Assembly: GCA_009911185.1 (NCBI GenBank)
Contig: QXWW01000003.1
Location: forward strand, 62,001-126,000
Length of the DNA: 64,000 nucleotides
Direction: 5' to 3'
From: Lachnospiraceae bacterium
GTDB lineage: Bacteria > Bacillota > Clostridia > Lachnospirales > Lachnospiraceae
Part shown: piece by piece, positions 25,396 to 34,613 of the stretch
How the letters are laid out: every line of letters starts with the position of its first letter
Position numbering within the stretch: position 1 is the stretch's first letter
The notes under the pieces: model-generated
Told to the model about the DNA's origin: nothing
Seen by the model: only the letters and a program-made list of their open reading frames with translations
The model's database searches: none
Translations under genes and position numbers: made by a program

Positions 25396-27280
25396 GTTTA
25401 TGAAAATACTATTGTCGCTGTCTGTTTCCGGCGCATTGTTATTACTTATCATTTGGGGATTGAAGCCATTATATAAAAGCAGATTCAGCAGGCGTTGGCA
25501 GTATTATATTTGGATAATTGTGACGTTGCGTTTTCTACTTCCGTTTACTCCCGATACTACGATTGTTGGAAGCCTGTTTGAAAGTTTTGATACGACTGTA
25601 ATAACGACTGAATCCCCCACAAGCCAAAATGCGCCCGTTGCAGTCAATATGAATAATAATAAGGCAGAACCGATACAAGCAAACGGGAATATAGCAGGCA
25701 CCCCTGCTACACATAAGACATTTAGCTTATACGCTTATATGTTTGTTGTTTGGGTAGCATTGACATTAGTACTTTTCGTCCGTAAGATAACAGTTTATCA
25801 AGGATTTATCCAGTATATTAAAGCAGGAAATACAGAGGTATCGGACATTAAAACCTTGAATCTATTATCTGATTGTGTAGAAAAACTGAATATCAAAACA
25901 AATGTGGAATTATCCTATAATCCACTGATTGCTTCCCCTATGTTAATCGGCTTCTTTCGTCCGAGAATCGTGTTGCCAGTTAATGAACTGGAAGATAAAG
26001 AGCTATCTTATATCTTTGTGCATGAGCTGATTCACTATAAACAGTGGGATATGTTTTATAAATGGCTGATACAGATAGTCGTATGCGTTCATTGGTTTAA
26101 TCCTTTTGTATATTTGCTGGAAAGGGAAGTGAATAAATCATGTGAATTATCATGTGATGAAAAAGTCATATCTGTACTTGACGATAAAGCAAGGCGTGAA
26201 TATGGGGACACATTGATTTCTTTTCTGAAATCAAACAAACTTTATAAAAACTCTTTAGCTTCCATCACTTTGACAGAAGGGGCAGAACAATTAAAAGAAA
26301 GGTTAGGTGCTATTATGGGTTTCAAGAGTAAAACGAAAACAATTCAGATTATGACAGGTTTATTGACATTGTGCATTTTATTTGGTGCAGTTTTTATCGG
26401 CAGTTATCCCGTTGCTGCTACTGATTCGAGTCCGGAGGAATCAGGCAATTCGACAATGCCGGAGAAAAAGAATAGCAGTGCAGACACCTATATTTATGAT
26501 GAAAATTTGGAAGTTGGCTGGTATATGAACGGTGAAGATTTGAAGAATGATATGGAGTTAGAAAGTGATAATTCATACCAATATACTTACACACAAAATG
26601 GGTATTATTGTAATTCCTATATCATAGAAATGGGTTGGAATTTATCTGCCAAAGCCCGGCAATACTATGGAGAAAGAGAAATCGTCCTAAAGGACAAAAC
26701 GAAAATGACAATATATTTTTCTGATACTGCTAAAGATTATATGAATGATAGTGGCGCTGTAACAGCAATAGAAGAATTGATAGATTCTCTGAAAAATACA
26801 AATGTCAGTCCAGTAATAGAAATGCCTTTAATATTAAATGTAACACCTGTTGCTGTTGATGACATACCAAATTTGATAGAAAATTATTTCCAAAATGAAG
26901 ATTTGATCAGGTTTTCTGCTCTGTTTTCGGCAGTAGACAATACAACCCAAAAAGATTACTGTCAGAAAATATATGACGCTGATAAAATTGCACTCTTTTC
27001 AACCATTGTACAGCGATTGGACGAAGATACAATTTTGTTATATGTAGATAAATCAGAACAGGATAACAAAACAAATTTCTTTGCCGTTCTTTCAGATTAT
27101 ATGCAACCAAGTGATTTAAAAAGCTATGCCGAAAAATATTATAATGACGGTAATATTGCCCGCTTTTCAATACTGCTTGACGGTATGATAAAGGAACAAA
27201 AGCAGGAATGGCTGATAAAAGCGCAGACAGATAAGAAAACCAATTTTGTTTCAGTTTTATCTGATAATTTATACGATTAA
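25388..27280 (+). CDS. BlaR1-like M56 membrane metalloprotease sensor
   Basis: 630 residues from ATG 25388. Four membrane helices; the gluzincin domain has FVHELIHYKQWD (zinc HExxH) and the distal ESxxL-like LSCDEKVI. The family cleaves BlaI after ligand sensing. The C-terminal outer domain (from about residue 345) lacks the penicillin-binding serine motifs of true BlaR1. It instead holds repeated helical units such as YFQNEDLIRFSALFSAV, YDADKIALFSTIVQRL and YYNDGNIARFSILLDG. The signal is therefore probably not a beta-lactam. Confidence 0.82.
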   Translation: MNEFMKILLSLSVSGALLLLIIWGLKPLYKSRFSRRWQYYIWIIVTLRFLLPFTPDTTIVGSLFESFDTTVITTESPTSQNAPVAVNMNNNKAEPIQANGNIAGTPATHKTFSLYAYMFVVWVALTLVLFVRKITVYQGFIQYIKAGNTEVSDIKTLNLLSDCVEKLNIKTNVELSYNPLIASPMLIGFFRPRIVLPVNELEDKELSYIFVHELIHYKQWDMFYKWLIQIVVCVHWFNPFVYLLEREVNKSCELSCDEKVISVLDDKARREYGDTLISFLKSNKLYKNSLASITLTEGAEQLKERLGAIMGFKSKTKTIQIMTGLLTLCILFGAVFIGSYPVAATDSSPEESGNSTMPEKKNSSADTYIYDENLEVGWYMNGEDLKNDMELESDNSYQYTYTQNGYYCNSYIIEMGWNLSAKARQYYGEREIVLKDKTKMTIYFSDTAKDYMNDSGAVTAIEELIDSLKNTNVSPVIEMPLILNVTPVAVDDIPNLIENYFQNEDLIRFSALFSAVDNTTQKDYCQKIYDADKIALFSTIVQRLDEDTILLYVDKSEQDNKTNFFAVLSDYMQPSDLKSYAEKYYNDGNIARFSILLDGMIKEQKQEWLIKAQTDKKTNFVSVLSDNLYD

Positions 27281-27400
27281 AACATGGTAGTTTAACAATC
27301 GATCAGCAAGGGGCGGCAATCTAAGAATGTAGTGCCCTTTGAAAAATAAATGCAGTCTGTTAACATTATTTTCCCATGTGAGAGAAAGGGGGAATTTTCT

Positions 27401-27565
27401 ATGCCTTGCGCAGAAGCATATAGGGAACACGTCATGTACACGTTACACGGCTTTTGCAAAGTTGTTTTCTGGGGCTGTCGGTTAATAGTCAGTCCTAAAC
27501 AGGGAGGGGGCTGTCGGGAAATAGATAGCCTCAGTCAGAACCACCGGCTTAGCCCAACATCATAA
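27401..27565 (+). pseudogene. Truncated mobile-element ORF (MPC-EAY type)
   Basis: ATG 27401 after GGGGGAA. Reads MPCAEAYREHVMYTLHGF then CKVVFWG and loses homology. The same opening, MPCTEAYKEHIIYTFHGF, occurs at 29896. Such short starts resemble sigma-factor-like ORFs of conjugative transposons, but the rest is missing in both. The stretch 27281-27400 holds nothing else I can identify. Confidence 0.45.
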
Positions 27566-27637
27566 ACTTAAGAAAAAACGAAAAGGAATCTGACCACAGG
27601 TTCCTTTCTTAATGTTAAAATATAGACAGGGGTGTAT

Positions 27638-28280
27638 ATGGATAAATCTTATATAAAAAGATTTCAAATGTTTTCTGGATTATTATCTGATCCGGAACTT
27701 GTAAATTATGCAAGAAAGAATGGAAACAATACTTTTTCAAAAAAACGAAAAATGCCTTTAAAAGCCATGCTGTTATGCTGTCTTTCTAAAAAAGGGCTTA
27801 CTACAGCCTTTGAACTTTGAAACTATTTTAAATCATTTTTATCTGGATATTGAAATAGAGCATGTCTCTGTCAGTAAAATTGAACTGGCAAAACGAAATT
27901 GAAAGCATTTGAAAGAACTGGAAATCAGACAGCCGGTTCTTGCAGTCTTTGACCGCGGTTATCCCTCCCCAGAGTTTATTGATTTTCTGGAAACAGAAGG
28001 GATTCATTATTTAATCCGCCTTTCATCCAATGATTATAAGACCGAACGCGGACAGATGCAGTCAGCAGATGAAAAAGTCATTTTAAAGCATTCCTCCGCA
28101 CGTCTGCAAAAAATACGCCAAAAGCATCCAAAACGGCATGGCCGGATGAAACAGAAAGGGGAAACGACAGTAAGAATCTCAAAATCAACGCTTCCTTCCG
28201 GAAATGAACTTGCACTGATGACAGATCTGCCGGATACGGTTGCCGCAGAAGAATTTGAAAAAGTTGAAAAAAACCCTTGA
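27638..28280 (+). pseudogene. IS4-family transposase, deleted
   Basis: N-terminal frame 27638-27820 (MDKSYIKRFQMFSGLLSDPE) breaks off, and the DDE part resumes at 27909 with VLAVFDRGYPSPEFIDFLET and IHYLIRLSSNDYKTER. Part of the transposase between them and the C-terminal third are absent, and frame changes occur. A dead insertion sequence. Confidence 0.8.
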
Positions 28281-28344
28281 CTGTAAACCTTGTTGATACC
28301 TTAATATTTCAAGGAAAATAATAGTTTTGTAACAGGAGGATACG

Positions 28345-28933
28345 GCATGGAGGTTTAGTACAAACCAATAATCTCACGAAACGATATGGGCAACATAAGG
28401 CTGTAAACAATGTGAATCTATCGGTCAGAAAGGGAGAAAATTATGCTCTGATAGGACGAAGCGGTGCAGAGAAAACGACTGTTTTAAGGTTGATTAGTGG
28501 ATTAGTAAGACCCACAGAAGGAAATGTATGTTTATTCGGGCAAAATAGCCACAATACGGTTTACGCACAGAATCGGGTGTGGATATTGATTGAAAGCCCG
28601 GGAATTTATCCGAATATGAGCGCAAGAGAGAATGTAAAACTGAAATGTTTAGCTAAAGGCATTTCAAATAAAAGCTATATTGCAGAGCTTTTGGAGAGTA
28701 TAGGACTGCGGGCTACTGACAAGAAAAAGGTCAAACATTTTTCTGTTGGAATGAAACAACGATTAGGTATTGCATTGGCTTTGGTAGGAAATCCAGAATC
28801 AGTCCTTTATCTTTCGAGTTGGAATGTATTCTGAAAAAACAATTTATACAAGGGCTATTTTTGTAGGGTTATGATTTCTTTTAGCAGAGATTGTTTTACT
28901 ATGTATGGTTGTGCGCAAGAAGGAAATTAAGTA
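28345..28933 (+). pseudogene. ABC transporter ATPase and permease relics
   Basis: An ATPase frame (VQTNNLTKRYGQHKAVNNVN) has an altered Walker A, GRSGAEKTT, where glycine is replaced by glutamate. It keeps FSVGMKQRLGIALALVGNPE but is cut before Walker B. At about 28827 it joins the last 35 codons of a permease (EKTIYTRAIFVGL, stop, FLLAEIVLLCMVVRKKEIK). The two were probably a drug or bacteriocin exporter, as in BcrAB-type loci. Confidence 0.75.
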
Positions 28934-28959
28934 GATTTCTGAAAAAGGAGGTAAGTGTT

Positions 28960-29811
28960 ATGACGATAAAAGAAGTTGAGGAACAGACCGGATTAACACG
29001 TTCTAATATACGATTTTACGAAAAGGAAAAACTTATAGAACCGTCACGAAATGATAAAAACGGATATAGGGATTATTCTGAAAAAGACATTGAAAATATT
29101 AAAAAAATTGCTTATTTACGTACACTGGAGATTTCTATTGAGGACATTCGCAACATCATATTTGATAAAGTGTCATTAATAGAAATTATAGAAAAGCAGG
29201 CTGCAACGATTCAAACACAAATAGAGGGTTTAAACAAGGCGAAAACTATGTGTGAGAGAATGCTTGAATCTGGAAATGTCAGCTTTGACGAATTACAGGT
29301 TGAAAAATATGTAGAAAATTTGGAAAGTTATTGGGACGATAATAAACCTGTTTTCAAACTGGATTCCGTTCGTTTTCTGTATATATGGGGCAGTCTTATC
29401 ACCTGGGCAATAATTACATCATTATGTTTAATAATCGGGGTATTATCATATACGAATTTGCCATCGGAAATTCCTGTTCAGTGGGATAATGGGATAGCAA
29501 TTTCGGTTGTAGATAAAAAATTTATTTTTGTATATCCGTTAGCTTGTATTTGTATCCGTGTTTTGTTAAGACCAGTTATCTATGTGAGATTTTTGATGAC
29601 CTATTGCTATGGAGAACTTATAACAGAATATTTGATAAACTATTTATGTTTTATTGCATTATCAGTAGAAATATTTTCCATTTTGTTTGTACATGGATTG
29701 GTAGAAAGTGTTGTCGCTGTTTTACTTATAGATACAATCGTGCTTATTGGGATGTTGATTGCAGGAATTGCTAAAATAAATTTGGTTCATAACCCGATGT
29801 TCAAAAAATAA
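28960..29811 (+). CDS. MerR-type regulator with membrane domain
   Basis: 283 residues from ATG 28960 after AAAAGGAGG. N-terminal MerR helix-turn-helix: MTIKEVEEQTGLTRSNIRFY and EKEKLIEPSRNDKNGYRDYS. A coiled coil follows to about residue 110. The C-terminal half has four to five membrane helices (SLITWAIITSLCLIIGVLSY and others) with a DUF1648-like PSEIPVQWDNG loop. A membrane-tethered MerR protein sensing the envelope is the likely design. It follows wrecked ABC genes that may have been its target. Confidence 0.78.
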   Translation: MTIKEVEEQTGLTRSNIRFYEKEKLIEPSRNDKNGYRDYSEKDIENIKKIAYLRTLEISIEDIRNIIFDKVSLIEIIEKQAATIQTQIEGLNKAKTMCERMLESGNVSFDELQVEKYVENLESYWDDNKPVFKLDSVRFLYIWGSLITWAIITSLCLIIGVLSYTNLPSEIPVQWDNGIAISVVDKKFIFVYPLACICIRVLLRPVIYVRFLMTYCYGELITEYLINYLCFIALSVEIFSILFVHGLVESVVAVLLIDTIVLIGMLIAGIAKINLVHNPMFKK

Positions 29812-29895
29812 TATCAAAAAGTTTTACGGCTTCTCTGATATAAAAAGTAACTGTAAACCATGCGCCGCTCCATGTGAGAGAAAGGGGGATCCTTT

Positions 29896-30251
29896 ATGCC
29901 TTGCACAGAAGCATACAAAGAACACATCATATACACGTTCCACGGGTTTTACCCTTTAGGCACAACAGACGAATATACAACCGGGTATCAAATCCACAGG
30001 ACGTTGAAGTTCCTGCGGAAAGAAATGGAGGTGCTTTCACACGGGGAATCAGAACCTTATCCCTTATGAAACGATTGTGCGGGCGACAGAGGCGAGCCGG
30101 AAGCGGTGGACGAGGTTTTACAGTATTGCAGCCAGAGAATCCACTATGCAGCCATTGAAAACGGATATGTCAACCCGGACACAGAGGACAGCATAAAGTC
30201 ACGCCTTGTCGCTGCCCTGTTCAAGTTCCGCTTTGATGAACAGGAAGTATA
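29896..30251 (+). pseudogene. Conjugative-transposon HTH ORF relics
   Basis: 29896-30066 begins MPCTEAYKEHIIYTFHGF, as at 27401. From about 30066 another frame encodes ETIVRATE then EPEAVDEVLQYCSQRIHYAA and SIKSRLVAALFKFRFDEQEV, a helix-turn-helix of the conjugative-transposon type (HTH_16-like). One base is missing near 30090, so it is frameshifted. These are leftovers of an integrated conjugative element. Confidence 0.6.
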
Positions 30252-30327
30252 AAAATTCTATTCCATTTTTTGAGGAAAGAATGTATAATCAAGTCATTAA
30301 CAAATTGAAATTTGAGGAGGAAACATA

Positions 30328-30741
30328 ATGCTTGAAAATATACCATCTCAATCAACGATGACGGAATTGCTTGGACGAACTTTATTTGAGGTTTGGCAAG
30401 AACTATGTTCGGCTATTGATGAAAAATACGAAATGGAACGATTATGGAATACTGGCGGTAAGAACTGGACTTATGAGTATAAATATCGCAGAGGTGGTAA
30501 AACACTTTGTTGCCTATATGCGAAAAGTAATTGTATTGGTTTTATGATTATCTTCGGAAAAGATGAGAGAACAAAATTTGAAAATATAAGAGATACTCTA
30601 TCTGATACCGTTTGTAAGCATTATGATGAAGCTAAAACCTATCATGACGGGAAATGGGTAATGTTTGAACCGACTGATACTTCTGAATTTAGCGATTATA
30701 TTAAACTGCTGGCTATTAAAAGAAAACCAAATCGCAAATAA
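30328..30741 (+). CDS. DUF3788 family protein
   Basis: 137 residues, soluble, ATG 30328 with GAGGAGG upstream. Characteristic positions: FEVWQELCSAIDEKYEMERL, KNWTYEYKYRRGGKTLCCLY and FGKDERTKFENIRDTLS. The family is widespread in gut Firmicutes and Bacteroidetes and has no assigned function; YdfG/MepB-like small-molecule binding has been suggested only by fold. Complete length. Confidence 0.75.
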   Translation: MLENIPSQSTMTELLGRTLFEVWQELCSAIDEKYEMERLWNTGGKNWTYEYKYRRGGKTLCCLYAKSNCIGFMIIFGKDERTKFENIRDTLSDTVCKHYDEAKTYHDGKWVMFEPTDTSEFSDYIKLLAIKRKPNRK

Positions 30742-30845
30742 CAATTCTTGTTTTTCATTGCTTCATTACGTCTTTGGTGGTAAAATTAAATCGGCATTTG
30801 ACACAATGCAGATGTTCAACAAATAAAATTTATGGAGGTGGCAGC

Positions 30846-31240
30846 ATGAGCAAAAAAAGAAAAGGCTCACCCCAGCAGAATTAAAACGAAAATAAATTTT
30901 GAAAATATCTGTTAGCGATGGAGAACGCTGGTTATCTGAAAAAGGATTTAACTGTCGGTATTTCGGGGACAAAAATCATTGTTTCATAATCATGTTGCCT
31001 TTTGTAATTGCCGCATTTGGAATGTTTCTTATAATCGCTCTTGATGGTACGGTGTATGTACCGTCTACTATGGTTGGAAATTTTGTGTTGTGGGTTCGCT
31101 TCTTTTGCTTATGATACTCCACGAAGTTCTTCACGGACTGACTTGGGGCTTCTATGCAAAGGGCATTTAAAAGCTAATGACTTTGGCGTTATTTGGAAAA
31201 TGCTTACCCCAATACACGATCAAGAAGAAAAATGGCTGTA
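30846..31240 (+). pseudogene. DUF3267 zincin-like membrane protein, frameshifted
   Basis: Pieces in three frames: MSKKRKG and LTPAELKRK near 30846; DGTVYVPSTMVGNFV and membrane helix MLPFVIAAFGMFLIIAL; and HEVLHGLTWGFYAKGHLKA near 31125. The HExxH-like HEVLHG motif and GFYAKGHLK mark DUF3267. Frameshifts near 30880, 30905 and 31105 break the gene. Confidence 0.75.
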
Positions 31241-31586
31241 AAAAAACTGCCATCTACATCATCACCCGGTTTTACAATAATAATGTCTTTAAAGTTATAC
31301 CATATAGTTCATGTAATTTCTGTATAAACATAAAATTCGGACTATGTTTCTCTTGCTTTGACATATATTATGCGACTTCTCACGTAAATTGTGAAAAAAG
31401 TGTGAATTATTAGCACTTGCCATTGACGAGTGCCAGTAATAGTTTTATAACGTTTATAGAACGAAGAAACAGATATTGGATGAAGCCAATTATCTACTCC
31501 ACCCGGTGTCGGATTTGTTTCAAGGACTTATTAACATAACCAAAGGATGCCGTAACACATCCAAACAACAAAAGGAGGAATGACTT
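31241..31586 (+). other. Hsp20 upstream region
   Basis: AT-rich stretch without a gene. It contains the CIRCE operator at 31410-31436. A TTGACA-like box occurs at 31358-31363, but no well-spaced -10 follows, so I do not assign a promoter. The leader between CIRCE and the Hsp20 start is about 150 bases. Confidence 0.4.
31410..31436 (+). promoter_or_regulatory. CIRCE element (HrcA operator)
   Basis: TTAGCACTT, nine bases (GCCATTGAC), GAGTGCCAG. This fits the CIRCE consensus TTAGCACTC-N9-GAGTGCTAA with three changes and the exact spacer. HrcA represses heat-shock genes at such sites. It lies 150 bases upstream of the Hsp20 gene. Confidence 0.75.
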
Positions 31587-32051
31587 ATGTTAATGCCTGG
31601 TATTTATGGAGAGAATCTGTTTGATGATTTCTTTAATGATTTTTCGTTTTTCGATGACAGGGATTTGCGGAAAGCAGAGAAAAGGCTGTACGGCAAAAAG
31701 GCAAGCCATATCATGAGTACCGATGTCAAGGAAAAGGATGGGGCTTATGAACTGGAAATGGATCTTCCCGGATTCAAGAAAGATGAAATCCAGATTTTTC
31801 TTGAGAACGGCTATCTGACCATTCAGGCAGCAAAGGGGCTTGAAAAGTCCGAGGAAAGTAAGGACACGGGCAAATATATCCGCAAGGAGCGTTATGCCGG
31901 GGCTTGCAGCCGAAGCTTCTATATCGGCGAGGAAGTGGCACAGGAGGAAATCAAGGCAGAGTCTAAGCACGGAATCCTGAAACTGATGATTCCTAAGAAA
32001 GAACAGAAACCTGCTGTGGAACAGAACAAGTATATTGCGATTGAAGGCTAA
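31587..32051 (+). CDS. Hsp20/alpha-crystallin small heat-shock protein
   Basis: 154 residues from ATG 31587 after AAAGGAGGAA. The alpha-crystallin domain spans residues about 45-140, with YELEMDLPGFKKDEIQIFLE, RKERYAGACSRSFYIGEEV and the closing motif HGILKLMIPK. It forms oligomers that hold unfolding proteins. A CIRCE site upstream points to HrcA control, and an antiporter gene follows. Confidence 0.9.
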   Translation: MLMPGIYGENLFDDFFNDFSFFDDRDLRKAEKRLYGKKASHIMSTDVKEKDGAYELEMDLPGFKKDEIQIFLENGYLTIQAAKGLEKSEESKDTGKYIRKERYAGACSRSFYIGEEVAQEEIKAESKHGILKLMIPKKEQKPAVEQNKYIAIEG

Positions 32052-32154
32052 TTCGGTCTGGTCGCAGGATAGGGGCAAAATGATACAGTAAGTAATAGAA
32101 AGAGTGAGAGTCTGGCGGCATCTGCCAGCCTTTTGCTGTTGCAATGGAGGATGT

Positions 32155-33339
32155 ATGGAAGCGTATATGATTTTTAAGGATTTGGCGATACTGATACTTT
32201 CCGCCAAAGTGATTGGACTGCTTATGCAGAAAATAAAGATACCGCAGGTCGTTGGCGAGATTCTGGCAGGGCTGCTTGTCGGTCCCTGCCTGTTTAACTG
32301 GGTGCAGCCAACAGACTTTCTGGCAGAGATGTCTGAAATAGGCGTAGTCCTGCTGATGTTTTCAACGGGGCTTGGAACAAACCTGAAACAACTGATAAAA
32401 GTCGGGCCGGTGGCTTTGTTGATTGCGTGCTTTGGGGTGTTCATCCCTCTGGTTTCCGGCACTTTCTTATATGGGGCATTCTATGGCATGGACGCAGTGG
32501 GGACGGAAAGTTTTTACAAAGCGGTCTTTATCGGCGTTATCCTGACGGCAACCAGCGTGTCCATTACAGCTAATGTCCTGATGGAAATGAACAAAGTAAG
32601 TACGAAGGTCGGCACAGCGCTGATCGGGGCGGCTGTGATGGATGATGTCATCGGGGTGATTGTCCTTACCGGTGTGTTGGGAATAAGTACGGGAAAAGGG
32701 TCTATTGGAAACGTCCTTGTGAAAACAGTGCTTTTCCTCATATTTGCAGTTGTTGCCGGAATATTGATTTACAAGGCGGCAAACGTTTATTTTAATAAAC
32801 ATGGAAGAAGCCACCGGGAAAGCATATTCAGCCTTGCGCTGTGTTTTGGCATGGCATTTGTGGCGGAACATTTTTTTGGAATAGCCGATATCACAGGGGC
32901 TTATCTTGCAGGACTAATTCTTTGCAGCCTGAAGGATGCGGAGTACATTGAATCGAAAATGAATGTCGGTGATTACCTGTTCTTTTCCCCTATCTTTTTT
33001 GCCAGCATTGGATTAAAAACAAGTTTTGACGGACTTGATAAGAACTTCCTGCAGTTTTGCATATGTTTTGTTGCGGTAGCACTTATAGCAAAAGTAGCAG
33101 GGTGCGGACTTGCAGCTAAAATTGGTGGATTTGACTGGGGAGACAGCCTGAAAATCGGCGTAGGGATGATGACCAGAGGTGAGGTTGCACTGGTAGTGGC
33201 AAGCAAAGGTTTGCCTGCCGGACTGGTCGATCCGATTATCTTCACTGCGGTTATTATTCTGATTCTCTGCTCATCCATCTTGACGCCTGTGCTGTTGAAA
33301 ATACTATACAGCAAAGAGCCTTTAGCGAGTGCGGATTAA
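32155..33339 (+). CDS. CPA2-type cation:proton antiporter
   Basis: 394 residues from ATG 32155 behind GGAGG, about 11-12 membrane helices. The KefB/NapA-like core includes QVVGEILAGLLVGP, TATSVSITANVLMEMNK and the ion-binding region GAAVMDDVIGVIVLT with paired aspartates. A C-terminal regulatory TrkA domain is absent. It exchanges Na+ or K+ for protons across the membrane. Sharing the Hsp20 transcript would tie it to heat or acid stress. Confidence 0.88.
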   Translation: MEAYMIFKDLAILILSAKVIGLLMQKIKIPQVVGEILAGLLVGPCLFNWVQPTDFLAEMSEIGVVLLMFSTGLGTNLKQLIKVGPVALLIACFGVFIPLVSGTFLYGAFYGMDAVGTESFYKAVFIGVILTATSVSITANVLMEMNKVSTKVGTALIGAAVMDDVIGVIVLTGVLGISTGKGSIGNVLVKTVLFLIFAVVAGILIYKAANVYFNKHGRSHRESIFSLALCFGMAFVAEHFFGIADITGAYLAGLILCSLKDAEYIESKMNVGDYLFFSPIFFASIGLKTSFDGLDKNFLQFCICFVAVALIAKVAGCGLAAKIGGFDWGDSLKIGVGMMTRGEVALVVASKGLPAGLVDPIIFTAVIILILCSSILTPVLLKILYSKEPLASAD

Positions 33340-33356
33340 AATATACTATTTTTATA

Positions 33357-33408
33357 AAACCGTTGTTGTATGGAGATTATTCATCAATAACGGTTTTATT
33401 TATTTTTC
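33357..33408 (+). terminator. Terminator after antiporter
   Basis: AAAACCGTTGTTG (33357-33369) pairs with CAATAACGGTTTT (33385-33397); ATTTATTTTT follows. Confidence 0.75.
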
Positions 33409-33567
33409 CGGCTGCCCAGAGGTGAATCTTTGTAAATGCCGGATTTTTTCGTTATATTTTTTAAGTTGCTGCGCTCTTTTTCAGATAGTTTCTCATAGCT
33501 GATTTGAAGTTGTGAACACATGACATAACAGAATTTATGAATGGACATGGTGGGAGCTACTGTCCGA

Positions 33568-34045
33568 CCGAAGTCATTTCGAACTGGACACCAGCGGCGC
33601 ACATATCGAGTATGAGAAAGTGCAGAGTTCCATCATATTCGGCGGGATGCAGGCCCTTTCATGGCTGCTCTTCCTGTCTGGCGTTGTCAACCTGATCAAT
33701 ACGACACTTTCCAATCAGGTGTCAGGAAAGCGGGAAAACAGTATTTTGCGTTCTGTTGGCCTGACTGGGAAGCAGCTATGCCGGATGAATATCATCGAGG
33801 GGATGTGCTATGCGTTCTTTGCAACTTTGGCTGTCTTGACTGTGGGGCTTCCGCTTTCAATCGTAATATGTGCGGAAGTCAGTAAGAAATCTTTTGCTGG
33901 TACAGTTGTCCCGTATCAGTTTCCTTTTCTGGAAATGGGGCTGTTCCTCTTTGTGCTGTTTGGCATGGAAATGATTTTGTCTGTTTGTATGGCCCGCAGT
34001 CAGAAAAAACATCCTTTGATTGAACAGATAGAGGCGCAGGGATAA
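33568..34045 (+). pseudogene. FtsX-type permease, C-terminal relic
   Basis: About 158 codons: FELDTSGAHIEYEKVQSSII, then FLSGVVNLINTTLSNQVSGK and NSILRSVGLTGKQLCRMNII, ending IEQIEAQG. This is the last membrane unit of an FtsX/MacB-like antimicrobial peptide permease; three membrane helices are visible. The other domains are missing and no start codon precedes it. It sits before a small membrane ORF and a LytTR two-component pair, so it may once have been the regulated transporter. Confidence 0.75.
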
Positions 34046-34251
34046 AATTACCCTTAGTAAGGAAGAGTTCACATAACGGTTCAGACAGGTCAATACATTT
34101 ATTGCGCAGATCTGCCTGAATAGTTAACATTCTACAGCAGTCAGAAAACATTTCACAGCAACAGAATTGTTCTGGTATTACAAGCAGACTATAATAAAAT
34201 GTCGGGTTTGTATGATATTTAAAAGCCAAAAAATAAGAAAGAGGTGTTTTT

Positions 34252-34542
34252 GTGATCCAAATGATGATTGAAGTAATTTTGATTGTAGTCACTTTGCTGT
34301 TTGCGCGTTTTGCTTTGAAACGGGATGCGGAAAAAGCCAGGCGGGTTTATGCCATCGCATTTGTTTTACTGATTGCGGTCTGCATTGCATTTTGTATTGC
34401 CCAGGGTGCGGCTATGGCAGGATTTTTGTCTGCGGCTCTGTCCTTTTCACCGATGGAGGTACTATCCTTAATTGCCGGTGTCTGGTGGATTTCTTATGTG
34501 ACAGCCGGAAATAAAATGTTTGACAAGCTGATTGGGGAATAA
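34252..34542 (+). CDS. Small membrane protein
   Basis: 96 residues from GTG 34252 after AAAGAGGTG. Three membrane helices (EVILIVVTLLFARFAL, VYAIAFVLLIAVCIAFCIAQ, MEVLSLIAGVWWISYVTAG). No family recognised. It is co-directional with the LytTR regulator 70 bases downstream and might belong to that signalling operon. An antisense frame at 33879-34292 looks like a shadow. Confidence 0.55.
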   Translation: MIQMMIEVILIVVTLLFARFALKRDAEKARRVYAIAFVLLIAVCIAFCIAQGAAMAGFLSAALSFSPMEVLSLIAGVWWISYVTAGNKMFDKLIGE

Positions 34543-34613
34543 CATAGCGGAACCGGCAGGGCAGTTCATGGTACAGGTTATAGTGAGATGCCTGACTCAA
34601 AGGAGGTAGCACA

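Noticed and set aside
33879-34292. Minus-strand frame with QADLRNKCIDLSEPLCELF
   Set aside because: Part looks protein-like, but most is antisense to the FtsX relic and there is no start or ribosome site; left unassigned.
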